The position numbers and the translations under genes are program-made. The notes under the pieces are model-generated. The model was not told where the DNA came from. It saw only the letters and a program-made list of their open reading frames with translations, and searched no databases. A stretch of DNA of 64,000 bases from Thalassotalea sediminis (GTDB lineage: Bacteria > Pseudomonadota > Gammaproteobacteria > Enterobacterales > Alteromonadaceae). Of this stretch, positions 55,960-64,000 are shown one piece after another. Every line of letters begins with the position of its first letter. Position 1 is the first letter of the stretch. The stretch lies in contig NZ_AP027361.1 of the NCBI RefSeq assembly GCF_030295915.1, positions 620,001 through 684,000 of the forward strand, read 5' to 3'.

Positions 55960-56339
55960 GCTCTTCATATGACATTATCACGGCTTACATGCATATGTGC
56001 ATAAGCCGTTGTGTCTTTATTTGTTTGAAAAGTGAGCAAATTGGTATCGTCTCCTTTACAGCTAATCTATCTTTAATAAAAATATTCGCCGAATTTGTAC
56101 GCAAAAAGCTGTTTTTATTGATCGAGATTAAGTAAATTAAGCCGAAGTCTAGGTTTTGTGCGCATTTATGCATGCTGTGTACACGTATTTAAAGCGTGTT
56201 CTTTTGTAACAGCAATAACCATTTACTTTTTAAAAAGCTAGTTTGTGTAGACACACATGCTGGTCGTTAGAAAGTACATAGGTAGTAAACATAGACCTTA
56301 ATAATGAACATTGATAAATAACAATAAAGAAAGGTTTTC
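55960..56339. other. 380-base intergenic region upstream of Na+ symporter
   Basis: No gene is supported. A bulged hairpin (ACGGCTTA 55980-55987 with TAAGCCGT 56002-56009, plus TGCA/TGCA inside) follows yajQ by 20 bases and may end its transcript. The rest is AT-rich. I searched for a glycine-riboswitch-like pattern ahead of this amino-acid symporter and did not see one. GAAAGG precedes the symporter ATG. Confidence 0.4.
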
Positions 56340-57689
56340 ATGGCTACTTCTCGAGGCGAGTTTAGTTCTCGCATTGGTTTTATAATGGCAGCTGCTGGCT
56401 CAGCTGTTGGGTTGGGAAATATTTGGGGATTTCCTACACAAACAGCAAGCAACGGTGGTGCTGCTTTCGTTTTAGTGTATTTAGTGTTGGCGTTTTGCTT
56501 AGCGTATCCCGCTTTTATGGCTGAATTATTGATTGGTCGTTATGGCCAAGCCAATGCTGTTACCTCTTTACAAAGTATGTCGCGTACACAAAGTCACAAG
56601 CGTTTTGCTTTTATAGTTGGCTTTGGCGGCGTAGTTTGTGCGGCACTTATTTTGAGCTTCTACGGTATAATCGCAGGTTGGATGATATCTTATGCTATTG
56701 AGCCTGTTGCACATTTTATCGGTTCAGAGCAAAGTGCAGAATGGGTTGTAGCACAATCACTGCCAAGAAATATCCTTTTTACGGCATGCTTTATGTTTTT
56801 AACGGTTTTCGTCATTCGACGCGGTGTTGAAGATGGTATTGAAAAGTGGTCAAAACGCTTAATGCCACTGCTCATTGCCTTGTTATTGATGTTAATAGGT
56901 TACGTATTTACGCTAGATGGCGCTAGCGAAGGCCTGAATGCTTATCTAAACCCTGATATCAGTCGTGTATTAGATCCGGGCTTGCTTATTAGCGCAATGG
57001 GACAGGCGTTTTTCTCATTGTCACTTGGTACGAGTGTAATGGTTATTTATGGTTCATATATTTCTAAAAAAGAAAACCTCGTTTCTTTAGGGGCTCAAGT
57101 AACGTTAATTGATGTTTCAATTGCCTTTTTAGCTGGTTTACTCATTATTCCTGCAATGTATGTTGCACAAGCTCAAGGTGTTGCGATTTTTGCTGAAGAT
57201 GGCAGTTTAATTTCTGGCTCTGGGCTGGTGTTCGCGGTATTACCTGCACTCTTTGATACGATGGGTGATATTGGTTTTATTGTTGGTTTTGCATTCTTCG
57301 TCTTGATGTCTGTTGCAGCATTAACGTCGAGCATTTCCATGTTAGAGGGACCGGTATCCTATGTCGTTGAACGTCATGGTATTGAGCGTAAAGCAGCAAC
57401 GACATTTATAGGGATTTTCATCTTTCTTATGAGTGTTGGCATTATTAGTCACCTTGGCGTTATGCTAGATTTCGTCGCAACATTAGCGACTGAATATGGA
57501 CAACCAATTATTGCCATGCTTTGTTGTGTATTTGTTGGCTGGATCTGGCAGCGAAGCGAAATTTTAAAAGAAATCCAATCTGGCAATGATAATGTAGAGC
57601 ATTCATTGTTTTGGAAAATATGGCCTTGGTACACGAAGTTTATTTGTCCTACAGCAATAGCTATTGTATTTATTCATTCATTAATTTAG
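56340..57689 (+). CDS. Sodium-dependent transporter of the SNF/NSS family
   Basis: This 449-residue symporter has about eleven to twelve helices. The first helix carries the unmistakable NSS signature SRIGFIMAAAGSAVGLGNIWGFPTQTASNGGAAFVLVYL (about 10-48), with the unwound GSAVGLGN substrate/Na+ site. Relatives LeuT, TnaT and MhsT carry hydrophobic or aromatic amino acids with Na+. Substrate here is unassigned. The stop TAG at 57687 is followed with no gap by a further in-frame open stretch of 61 codons (see next entry). ATG 56340 has a GAAAGG ribosome-binding site. Confidence 0.92.
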   Translation: MATSRGEFSSRIGFIMAAAGSAVGLGNIWGFPTQTASNGGAAFVLVYLVLAFCLAYPAFMAELLIGRYGQANAVTSLQSMSRTQSHKRFAFIVGFGGVVCAALILSFYGIIAGWMISYAIEPVAHFIGSEQSAEWVVAQSLPRNILFTACFMFLTVFVIRRGVEDGIEKWSKRLMPLLIALLLMLIGYVFTLDGASEGLNAYLNPDISRVLDPGLLISAMGQAFFSLSLGTSVMVIYGSYISKKENLVSLGAQVTLIDVSIAFLAGLLIIPAMYVAQAQGVAIFAEDGSLISGSGLVFAVLPALFDTMGDIGFIVGFAFFVLMSVAALTSSISMLEGPVSYVVERHGIERKAATTFIGIFIFLMSVGIISHLGVMLDFVATLATEYGQPIIAMLCCVFVGWIWQRSEILKEIQSGNDNVEHSLFWKIWPWYTKFICPTAIAIVFIHSLI

Positions 57690-57875
57690 TTGGCTCGACA
57701 GTTTTACTTTGCTGAGAAAATAGCCGTGCTTAGTGACATTAAAAAAGAAGATTTAGCGATTGATGTTGCAGCCAGAAATATGCTTAACAGCAATGAGGAG
57801 TTGTTTAAGCCCATTAAAGATGATTCAGGGATGATCATTGACAGTGGTTTTATGAATAGTTTTATTGGTTTATAA
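57690..57875 (+). CDS. Unrecognised 61-codon frame directly after the symporter stop
   Basis: This frame begins at TTG 57690, the codon after the symporter TAG, in the same phase, and stops at 57873-57875. It reads LARQFYFAEKIAVLSDIKKED... to ...GMIIDSGFMNSFIGL, with balanced, protein-like composition, no membrane helix and no Cys. There is no ribosome-binding site before TTG; GTG 57726 is another possible start. It could be a tiny coupled gene, a C-terminal extension reached by TAG read-through, or the tail of a broken gene. I know no family for it. A terminator follows. Confidence 0.4.
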   Translation: MARQFYFAEKIAVLSDIKKEDLAIDVAARNMLNSNEELFKPIKDDSGMIIDSGFMNSFIGL

Positions 57876-57880
57876 CATCA

Positions 57881-57905
57881 AAAAGCCCGTGTTAAACGGG
57901 CTTTG
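57881..57905. terminator. Bidirectional terminator between symporter unit and trxA
   Basis: AAAGCCCGT (57882-57890) pairs with ACGGGCTTT (57896-57904) around GTTAA. On the minus strand it is followed by TTTTTGATG, which makes a good terminator for trxA; on the plus strand the T-run is short. Confidence 0.88.
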
Positions 57906-57939
57906 TATATCAAGGTCTATGTAAACATTAATGAAAACA

Positions 57940-58254
57940 TCATTTACCAATAAATTCATTTAACTGCGTAACTGATACTGCACCCACTTTACGGTCAACT
58001 AACTCGCCATTATTTATTAATAGTAACGTTGGGATGCCACGAATGCCGTATTGAGCCATTAACTCTGGCGCTTCGTCTGCGTTTACTTTAATGACTTTTA
58101 AAGCTTCATTTTCTTGTGCGATTTGGTCAATTACTGGGGCGATCATCTTACATGGCCCACACCAAGGTGCGTAAAAATCTACCAGTAGTTTACCGTCATG
58201 TTGATTTACATACTGTTGAAAATCATCTTGTGTCACATCAATAACTTGATTCAT
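57940..58254 (-). CDS. trxA: Thioredoxin
   Basis: This 104-residue classical thioredoxin has the active site FYAPWCGPCKMIAPV (Cys about 32 and 35), the cis-Pro motif GIRGIPTLLLI, and Asp in KLLVDFYAPW. It is a cytosolic disulfide reductant for ribonucleotide reductase and others. The N-terminus MNQVIDVTQDDFQQYV is slightly unlike E. coli TrxA1, so it may be one of several thioredoxins. On the minus strand AAGGATAAGAGATG gives a good ribosome-binding site, and TATAAT (58290-58285) is a likely -10. Divergent from a LysR gene 102 bases away. Confidence 0.95.
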   Translation of the reverse strand: MNQVIDVTQDDFQQYVNQHDGKLLVDFYAPWCGPCKMIAPVIDQIAQENEALKVIKVNADEAPELMAQYGIRGIPTLLLINNGELVDRKVGAVSVTQLNEFIGK

Positions 58255-58356
58255 CTCTTATCCTTCAATTGTTAACTTGGCGCCATTATATTTGACTTGT
58301 TTTTGTATTATTAGTGGGGTTAAATGAAAAACACTGTTCTATTTTTGGAATAAAGT

Positions 58357-59235
58357 GTGGCTAGTTTAGTAAATACGGAACAATTGGATAATTATCGCAT
58401 TTTTGTTGCTATCGTTGAGTCAGGGTCTTTTACTAAGGCTGCACAAAAATTAGCGGTGCCCAAATCAAGAATTAGTCGAAGATTGCTTCTACTAGAGCAG
58501 CAATTGGGTAGTCAGTTACTGATTAGAACCACGCGAAAATTGCAACTTACTGATGCAGGTCAGCTATTATATAAGCAATGTCAGCCTCATATTGCAGCAT
58601 TGGAGGAGGTTGATCAGTTTATCTATGATAGTCAGTTTCATGTCAAAGGTGTATTAACGTTGTTATTGCCGCTTGAGTTTTTTAATCAAGTAATTGGAGA
58701 ATTAATAACAACGTTTGCATTGCAATATCCCGAATTACAAATACAGTGTCAGCATTATACTGGGATTACGCCTCAATTTGACCATAAGTATGACTTAGTT
58801 TTTGTGCTACACGAACATGCTTTGCCTGATTCTCAGTGGGTCAGTAAAGTTTTGTTGAGTTTTCCACAGTCAATTTACATCGCTGACAAAGCCAATAATA
58901 AACAAATGAATGAGCTAAGCGACTTTAAGGCTATTCTCGCAGATAAAAATGAGAAATGGTACTTTCGTGATAATGGCAGAATAATAGAACGTCAGCCAAC
59001 TGCAACAATGATATTAGCAAGTCCAGAAATGCGCGTTAAGGCATGCGAACAAGACATAGGCGCTGTTAAACTGCCTGATTATATAGGCACGCGTAGTTCA
59101 ACGATTAAAGTGGCGAAGGTATCGCAACCGTTAGTAGCACAGCAATTATCTGTTCTATATCACAGTAGAAATATACCTATGAAAACTCGGGTCTTTTTAG
59201 ATTTTTTCCAGAGTAATATTGGCTGTTTAACATGA
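58357..59235 (+). CDS. LysR-family transcriptional regulator
   Basis: This 292-residue regulator has an N-terminal winged helix-turn-helix (about 9-68: LDNYRIFVAIVESGSFTKAAQKLAVPKSRISRRLLLLEQQL..., RTTRKLQLTDAG) and an effector-binding domain of the LysR type (about 95-290). The SRISRRL helix and the CrgA-like layout suggest a single-target regulator. Likely targets are the divergent trxA promoter or its own gene, by position only. Start GTG 58357 has a moderate GGAA site upstream. Confidence 0.92.
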   Translation: MASLVNTEQLDNYRIFVAIVESGSFTKAAQKLAVPKSRISRRLLLLEQQLGSQLLIRTTRKLQLTDAGQLLYKQCQPHIAALEEVDQFIYDSQFHVKGVLTLLLPLEFFNQVIGELITTFALQYPELQIQCQHYTGITPQFDHKYDLVFVLHEHALPDSQWVSKVLLSFPQSIYIADKANNKQMNELSDFKAILADKNEKWYFRDNGRIIERQPTATMILASPEMRVKACEQDIGAVKLPDYIGTRSSTIKVAKVSQPLVAQQLSVLYHSRNIPMKTRVFLDFFQSNIGCLT

Positions 59236-59255
59236 TAACTATCTCAGTATGAGCG

Positions 59256-59264
59256 TGTTATAAT
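59256..59264 (+). promoter_or_regulatory. Extended -10 promoter element for the binding-protein gene
   Basis: TGTTATAAT is a full extended -10 (TGnTATAAT) in the gap after the LysR gene. No -35 match is seen, which is normal for this class. Transcription would start near 59271, about 60 bases before the coding sequence. Confidence 0.55.
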
Positions 59265-59333
59265 CAGTAAGTAATTCAGAGAGGATCTCGATCGTAAAAC
59301 CTGTAAATTTTGCAGAAAACAAAGGATATGTTA

Positions 59334-60119
59334 GTGGGATTATTGATAAAAATATTTACTCTACTTTGCTTGATGTTTACCACAGCTGTGAACAGTAAAA
59401 ATAATGATGAATTCGCATCGATTCGAGTGGTTGGTGAAACTTTACCTCCTTATACATTGTCTGATGGCACTGGCCAACAGTTTGATGTTGTTCATGCCAT
59501 TTTAACGTCAATGGGGGCGAACCTTGATATTAGTACCTATCCATACAAAAGAGCTGTAGCTTTGGTGGAAAGTGGTAAGGCAGATATGATGGTAGGTATG
59601 TTGAAAGATGAACAATATGACCTCCAGTACTCTGAATTACCTCACGATGTTGACGTTTTGTTGGCTATTTTTTCTAAAGCTAATATAAGTAAGTGGCAGA
59701 ATGTGTCGAGTCTACAAAACAAGCATATTACGTTTATTGCAGGGCTTTCTAAACCTTTTAAACGTTATTTGCCTGCGATGGATTTCTCAATGTCAGAAGT
59801 TGACACCAGAAAACAAGCAGTAAATAAACTTCTTCATGGGCGTACTGATTATATTGTTGACTCAGAAGGTTCTTTTTTTACCTCTTATCAGCGAAACACT
59901 GTTTCTCAAGGGGGAAATTTAACTAATAAACCCGTAGGTTATCTACAAATTCACGCCGCTTTTTCTATGTCAGAAAGAGGTTCGAAACTAAAGGCGCATT
60001 GGGATAAGACTTTTTGTCGCTTTATTCGAAGCGAAAAAGCTAAGAATATCTATAAGAAATGGCAACTCATGCGCGAATATAGAATCTCGCAACAATATTT
60101 TCGAGATTTCTGTTTGTAG
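59334..60119 (+). CDS. Periplasmic solute-binding-like protein (family 3)
   Basis: This exported protein of about 261 residues has a signal peptide (GLLIKIFTLLCLMFTTAVNS) and a family 3 binding-protein fold: IRVVGETLPPYTLSDGTGQQFDVVHAILTSMG, YPYKRAVALVESGKADMMVGMLKDE, and ITFIAGLSKPFKRYL. Such stand-alone proteins are common in Alteromonadales, with unknown ligands. Start choice is uncertain: GTG 59334 has AAAGGA at ideal distance (7 bases), ATG 59328 is too close to it, and TTG 59310 has none. Weakly similar in plan to the 44689-45576 protein but clearly a different branch. Confidence 0.75.
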   Translation: MGLLIKIFTLLCLMFTTAVNSKNNDEFASIRVVGETLPPYTLSDGTGQQFDVVHAILTSMGANLDISTYPYKRAVALVESGKADMMVGMLKDEQYDLQYSELPHDVDVLLAIFSKANISKWQNVSSLQNKHITFIAGLSKPFKRYLPAMDFSMSEVDTRKQAVNKLLHGRTDYIVDSEGSFFTSYQRNTVSQGGNLTNKPVGYLQIHAAFSMSERGSKLKAHWDKTFCRFIRSEKAKNIYKKWQLMREYRISQQYFRDFCL

Positions 60120-60160
60120 CGCTTATTCACCTGTATGGTGTCAATTTTATTTGTTAAGTG

Positions 60161-60844
60161 CTATGTTTTATAAGTTGGCCAAGCTAGCTTCCATGGCGGC
60201 GTTATTTCGTTAATTTTAGTCAAGCATTCACTGGTGAGAAAATAAAGCCCATTAGTTGGCAGCAACCGGTAGCGATATTGTTTTCCACTATAGCTAAATG
60301 ACAACGCAAAAGCATGTAAGTAGCCTCTATCTGCTTGGGATTTTGCATAATAGTGATCACCTAATATCGGGCTACCAATACTGGCTAATGCGACACGTAT
60401 TTGGTGCGTTTTTCCTGAGTGTGGTTTTATAATAAACAAACGCACGGCTTCGGGTAAGGAATAGCTAAAAAACTGTGTAACTGCAGGGTTATCTTTTGAA
60501 CGTAGTAATTTCCACATTCCACGCCTACTTTTTTGCATGTCTCCAATAATTAAACCTTGCTTCTTTTTGGGCTTTTTATCAGAGACCGCGAGATAATACT
60601 TTTCGATTTCTCGTTGTTCGAACAGTCGTTGGAATGCCTGTGCCGTAAGTTTATTTTTCGCAAAAATTAATAGCCCAGAGGTCATTTTATCAAGGCGATG
60701 TAAAGGGTATAGCTCAGCTAATAGCAATTGTTTTTTAAGTAGGCTGTGAACACCTAAAACGTCTCCTTCATCGTGAAAACCGATGCCAGCAGGTTTATCA
60801 ATAACAATGAAATGCTGTTGATTATCAACAATTGGTAGCAACAT
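60161..60844 (-). CDS. RluA-family pseudouridine synthase (TIGR01621 type)
   Basis: This is a compact 227-residue pseudouridine synthase without an S4 domain. The catalytic motif is YPLHRLDKMTSGLLIFAKN (Asp about 51), with KPAGIGFHDEGD upstream and KPHSGKTHQIRVALASIGSPILGDHYY at about 142-168. The short form and the GIGFHDE phrase match the TIGR01621 subgroup found in Alteromonadales and Vibrio; its RNA target is not established. Its start lies 3 bases after the stop of the NhaC gene, so the two are likely co-transcribed. Confidence 0.9.
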   Translation of the reverse strand: MLLPIVDNQQHFIVIDKPAGIGFHDEGDVLGVHSLLKKQLLLAELYPLHRLDKMTSGLLIFAKNKLTAQAFQRLFEQREIEKYYLAVSDKKPKKKQGLIIGDMQKSRRGMWKLLRSKDNPAVTQFFSYSLPEAVRLFIIKPHSGKTHQIRVALASIGSPILGDHYYAKSQADRGYLHAFALSFSYSGKQYRYRLLPTNGLYFLTSECLTKINEITPPWKLAWPTYKT

Positions 60845-60846
60845 AG

Positions 60847-62205
60847 TTAGAGATTAAATCCTATTATGGTGTACATAATTAACGTAATACCACCGGCAGT
60901 TAACGCATAGGGTAATTGGGTTTTTACATGCTCATAATGATCACAGCCACTGGCAATAGAGGCAACCACAGTGGTGTCAGAAATAGGTGAAGCATGGTCA
61001 CCAAAGATGCCACCACCTAATACTGCAGCAACCAAAAACTCGATAGGCAATCCTGTTTGTTGGGCAAGAGGTACGGCAATTGGCACTAAAATAGCGAATG
61101 TGCCCCAAGAAGTACCCGTTGCAAAAGCCATGAAGCCTGCAGCCAAAAATAAAATAGGGGCAATGAAAAACAAAGGTACTTCAAGGTTTAATAATTGACT
61201 GACGTACAACCCTGTCCCCAACGACTTTATTGCATCGCCAAAAGCAAATGATAGGACCAATATCGCGACAGCTGGCGCCATATGTTTTATACCTAATAAC
61301 GTGTATTTAATAATGTTTTTCCATGACATTGCGCCAAAGCCTTTAATCATGAAAATCAAGATGAAAACTGCGCTTACAATTGCCCAGAATACCGAAAAAG
61401 ATCCTGAACCTTGTCTCAAATCACCATCGCCCGTAATCCATAGCAGCGCAAGGGTAATAGTAAGCAATGATAATAGAGGTAACCACATTATAATGGCAGG
61501 CGCTTCATTTTTTGTAACTTGGCTTTCTTGGCTCACAATGAGTGACTTGGCGTGTTTCAATGGACCAAAAGCTTTGCCACTTGCAGCGGTATAATAGGCA
61601 AAAATGACAGCAATGATGGCATAAAAGTTATAAGCAATCGTACCAATCAGTATACCAACAGGATCTGAGAGCTGGTGACCATCTAGTAAGCCAAGTACAT
61701 ACGCTCCCCAACCATTTATTAAGAATAATATGCTTATGGGGGCACATGTTGAATCAATTAAATAAGCAAGTCTTGCCCGGCTTAACTTGTATTTATCAAA
61801 CAAAGACTGACTTGCCATACCTGCAGTAAAGATACTTAGGTTGGTATCAGTAAAGATAGTAGTGCCCACAAACGTAGGTAAAAGAGCAGCTTGCTTTGAA
61901 TTTTTAACTACATTTAAACGTGCTAATGAGTTGATAAAACCTTCTACCGCGCCTGATTGGTTCATGAGTGTAACTAAAGCACCAATGAGTAAACTGAAGC
62001 TAACGATATAAATGTTGCCTAATGAATCAAAAACACCAATTAAACCATTTGCACTACTTATCAAACCGTCGACAGGCTGCCAGTTTTCAATCATTATAAA
62101 GCACAACACAATGCCGAAAAATAGCGCCAGTAAAGCGTTTTTTCGCCAAATAGCGATGGCAATGGCAATGATTGGAGGAAGTAGACTTAATGGACTGTCT
62201 TGCAT
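60847..62205 (-). CDS. Na+/H+ antiporter, NhaC family
   Basis: This 452-residue membrane protein has about eleven to twelve helices. Family marks are TDTNLSIFTAGMASQSLFDKYKLSRARLAYLIDSTCAPIS (about 118-157), FMAFATGTSWGTFAILVPIAVPLA (about 358-381) and the C-terminal GGGIFGDHASPISDTTVVASIASGCDHYEHVKTQLPYAL (about 398-436). NhaC-type antiporters use a proton or substrate gradient to expel Na+; some relatives exchange malate/lactate or amino acids. In a marine cell with Na+ stators and a Na+ symporter, sodium homeostasis is reasonable. Confidence 0.9.
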   Translation of the reverse strand: MQDSPLSLLPPIIAIAIAIWRKNALLALFFGIVLCFIMIENWQPVDGLISSANGLIGVFDSLGNIYIVSFSLLIGALVTLMNQSGAVEGFINSLARLNVVKNSKQAALLPTFVGTTIFTDTNLSIFTAGMASQSLFDKYKLSRARLAYLIDSTCAPISILFLINGWGAYVLGLLDGHQLSDPVGILIGTIAYNFYAIIAVIFAYYTAASGKAFGPLKHAKSLIVSQESQVTKNEAPAIIMWLPLLSLLTITLALLWITGDGDLRQGSGSFSVFWAIVSAVFILIFMIKGFGAMSWKNIIKYTLLGIKHMAPAVAILVLSFAFGDAIKSLGTGLYVSQLLNLEVPLFFIAPILFLAAGFMAFATGTSWGTFAILVPIAVPLAQQTGLPIEFLVAAVLGGGIFGDHASPISDTTVVASIASGCDHYEHVKTQLPYALTAGGITLIMYTIIGFNL

Positions 62206-62496
62206 GAAATTACGATGATGATTGTTTTGCGCCCAACTTTACCTTAAGTTGCTATTATTAGAAACAGTGGAACTAATATTTGCATAAAGATTACATTTGT
62301 CTGTAAGTTAATTTTTAAATCGTCGGTCATTAATTACGTGCAAAATATTATCGTAGCGAATATTTAATTAAGTACAACCCCCGTAAACATTGACTGGTAG
62401 TAATGTTTTTAATAACAATTGATAACTAAGCATTGAAAAGCAATCTTTTAGCCATACATCTTTAGGCAGAAATCGCTCGATGCAATAGGACCCATT
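62206..62496. other. Divergent promoter region of nhaC-like gene and gshA
   Basis: About 290 AT-rich bases with no gene. It must contain both outward promoters. No palindromic operator or structured RNA stood out on reading. Confidence 0.4.
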
Positions 62497-64000
62497 TTGA
62501 CATTATCTTTTCAACAGAAAATTAGCGTTCTTGGCGAGGAACGTAATAAAGCAGCGTTAACTGAGATTGGACGTGGCATCGAACGCGAAGGATTAAGAGT
62601 ATTGGCCGAAGGGAAGTTATCAGAACATGGCCATTATCAGGCTTTAGGTTCTGCCCTGACACATCCTCATATCACGACCGATTATGCCGAAGGCTTGTTA
62701 GAGTTTATTACGCCGGTAAGCTACTCTGTCGAGCAAACTATCTCGCAATTAAAAGACATCCAAAAGTTTACACTTTCGAATATTGATGGCGAACTTATTT
62801 GGCCTACCAGTATGCCATGCTTTGTTGATGATGAAGATAATATTGCCTTAGCGTATTACGGCACATCAAATATTGGTAAAATGAAATCTATCTATCGACA
62901 AGGGCTTAAAAATAGATACGGAAGTATGATGCAAGTTATTGCAGGCATTCACTTTAATTTTTCATTTCCCAAGTCATTTTGGCAAACGTTAAAATCAACC
63001 GAAGATTCTTCTTTAAGCGAGCAAGACTACATTTCAGCGGGCTATTTTGCCTTATTGCGAAATTATAAGCGTTACTGTTGGCTAATCCCTTATTTATATG
63101 GCAGCTCTCCTGCAATCTGTCCTTCTTTTTTACAAGGTAAAGAGACCAACTTACCTTTTAAAAAGTCTGAGAGTGGTTATATTTACCTGGAACATGCTAC
63201 AAGTTTACGTATGAGTGACCTTGGTTATACCAATAGTGAACAGTCAGCGCTTAGAATTTGTTATAACAACATTGATGAATACATTTCAGGTGTGCAAGAA
63301 GCCATTAGTTTGAGCTCCGATAAGTTCGCTGAAATTGGTGTAAAAGTTGGTGATACTTACCAGCAGTTAAATGCTAATGTACTTCAGATAGAAAATGAAT
63401 TGTACGCCCCCGTAAGACCTAAACAAGTGGCTAATTCAGGCGAAAAGCCCTCACAAGCGTTAAGTCGTAGAGGTGTTCAATACGTTGAAGTTAGAGCGCT
63501 AGATGTTAATCCTTTTGTGGATACTGGCATAAGTGAACAGCAAATCTACTTTCTGGATGTGTTTTTGACCTATTGCGCACTTAAAGAAAGTCCTGAATCA
63601 CTTTGTGAAGTACAAAGTGTATGTGAAAAAAATATGGATGACGTTGTTGTACGAGGTAGAGATCCAAAGCTTTTGTTGGATCATAACGGTGACAAAGTAT
63701 CTGTTAAAGAATGGGGTACGGCAATATTTGAAGAAATGAAATCGGTAGCTATGTTGCTAGATAACGCAAATGGTTCAGATAAATATCAAAAAGCGTTAGC
63801 TTTTGAATTCGAAAAAATTAATGATCCAGATAAAACGCCATCGGCAAAATTACTGCGCGTTGTTAATGATAACAAACAAAGCTTAACCGATTTTACGTTA
63901 CAGCAAGCAGTTACATACAGAGACGAGGCATTGAACAGTGATTATCGCTTTTATAGTGAAGCTTATTTTAATGAGCAAGCTAAAAAGTCTATAGATCAAC
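62497..64000 (+). CDS. gshA: Glutamate-cysteine ligase, 3'-truncated by window edge
   Basis: The frame runs open from TTG 62497 to the window end, 501 whole codons; the family has about 520, so only a short tail is missing. The translation begins LTLSFQQKISVLGEERN and continues with GRGIEREGLRVL, the ATP/Glu-binding HPHITTDYAEGLLEFITP, and later PSKNRYGSMMQVIAGIHFNFS-like and QYVEVRALDVNPF segments of proteobacterial GshA. The enzyme joins glutamate and cysteine, the first and limiting step of glutathione synthesis. TTG is the only in-frame start, with AGGA 6 bases upstream; E. coli gshA also uses TTG. It complements the Nit1-type glutathione repair amidase at 14203. Confidence 0.95.
   Translation, partial: MTLSFQQKISVLGEERNKAALTEIGRGIEREGLRVLAEGKLSEHGHYQALGSALTHPHITTDYAEGLLEFITPVSYSVEQTISQLKDIQKFTLSNIDGELIWPTSMPCFVDDEDNIALAYYGTSNIGKMKSIYRQGLKNRYGSMMQVIAGIHFNFSFPKSFWQTLKSTEDSSLSEQDYISAGYFALLRNYKRYCWLIPYLYGSSPAICPSFLQGKETNLPFKKSESGYIYLEHATSLRMSDLGYTNSEQSALRICYNNIDEYISGVQEAISLSSDKFAEIGVKVGDTYQQLNANVLQIENELYAPVRPKQVANSGEKPSQALSRRGVQYVEVRALDVNPFVDTGISEQQIYFLDVFLTYCALKESPESLCEVQSVCEKNMDDVVVRGRDPKLLLDHNGDKVSVKEWGTAIFEEMKSVAMLLDNANGSDKYQKALAFEFEKINDPDKTPSAKLLRVVNDNKQSLTDFTLQQAVTYRDEALNSDYRFYSEAYFNEQAKKSIDQ

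Noticed and set aside
55960..56339. Possible glycine-type riboswitch before the amino-acid symporter
   Set aside because: The long leader prompted a search, but no conserved aptamer core could be read; only a terminator-like hairpin after yajQ is seen.

Overview
The window is AT-rich DNA from a marine gammaproteobacterium of the order Alteromonadales, most likely a member of the Colwelliaceae (Colwellia/Thalassotalea type). This placement is inferred from gene order and protein character: an MSHA pilus operon feeding into mreBCD-maf-rng-yhdP-nit-tldD, Na+-type flagellar stators (pomAB), several TonB receptors, a PEP-CTERM protein and an NhaC antiporter. No rRNA, tRNA, CRISPR array, transposase or prophage gene was seen. 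Genes are dense and nearly all intact; both window edges cut a gene (mshD at the left, gshA at the right).

Layout. 1-5380: distal part of the MSHA type IV pilus operon (mshD partial, mshO, mshP, mshQ), interrupted by a small PEP-CTERM protein gene with its own terminator. 5549-16480: cell-shape and envelope cluster mreB-mreC-mreD-maf-rng-yhdP-nitrilase-tldD, ending in a strong terminator. 16550-19460: a probable zinc-uptake unit, with a Zur-box-like operator, a small secreted Cys/His protein and a His/Asp/Glu-rich TonB receptor. 19501-22446: CvfB-like S1 protein, TerB-like protein, and an NagX/HGSNAT-like membrane acyltransferase. 22714-27075: RND efflux adaptor and pump. 27343-31382: two divergent membrane diguanylate cyclases and a two-EF-hand mini-protein.

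31650-39521 is the most accessory-looking stretch. A TonB receptor lies behind two TTGTATACAA operators. It is followed by a separately terminated unit: secreted TAP-like peptidase, ABC-2 ATPase and permease, sigma-70-family factor, and a four-helix membrane protein that could be its anti-sigma. This could be a peptide uptake/processing or export/resistance module with its own regulation, but its substrate cannot be read from sequence.

39840-44674: glyA, then nrdR-ribD-ribE-ribBA; the RibA-like half lacks the zinc cysteines (RibBX type) and ribH does not follow. 44689-50525 (minus): a periplasmic solute-binding-like protein, a secreted amidase, then the isoprenoid-precursor operon xseB-ispA-dxs. 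50770-54070: pomA-pomB and thiI. 54078-55342 (minus): VanZ-like and PanE-like genes overlapping by ATGA. 55477-57875: yajQ, then an SNF-family Na+ symporter directly followed in frame by an unexplained 61-codon reading frame. 57940-62205: trxA, a LysR regulator, a second periplasmic binding-like protein, an RluA-type pseudouridine synthase and an NhaC antiporter. 62497-64000: gshA, starting at TTG and cut by the window edge.

Sodium-based energetics recur (pomAB, NhaC, SNF symporter), as expected for a marine cell. Functions are inferred from recognisable motifs and family knowledge; no search was run.
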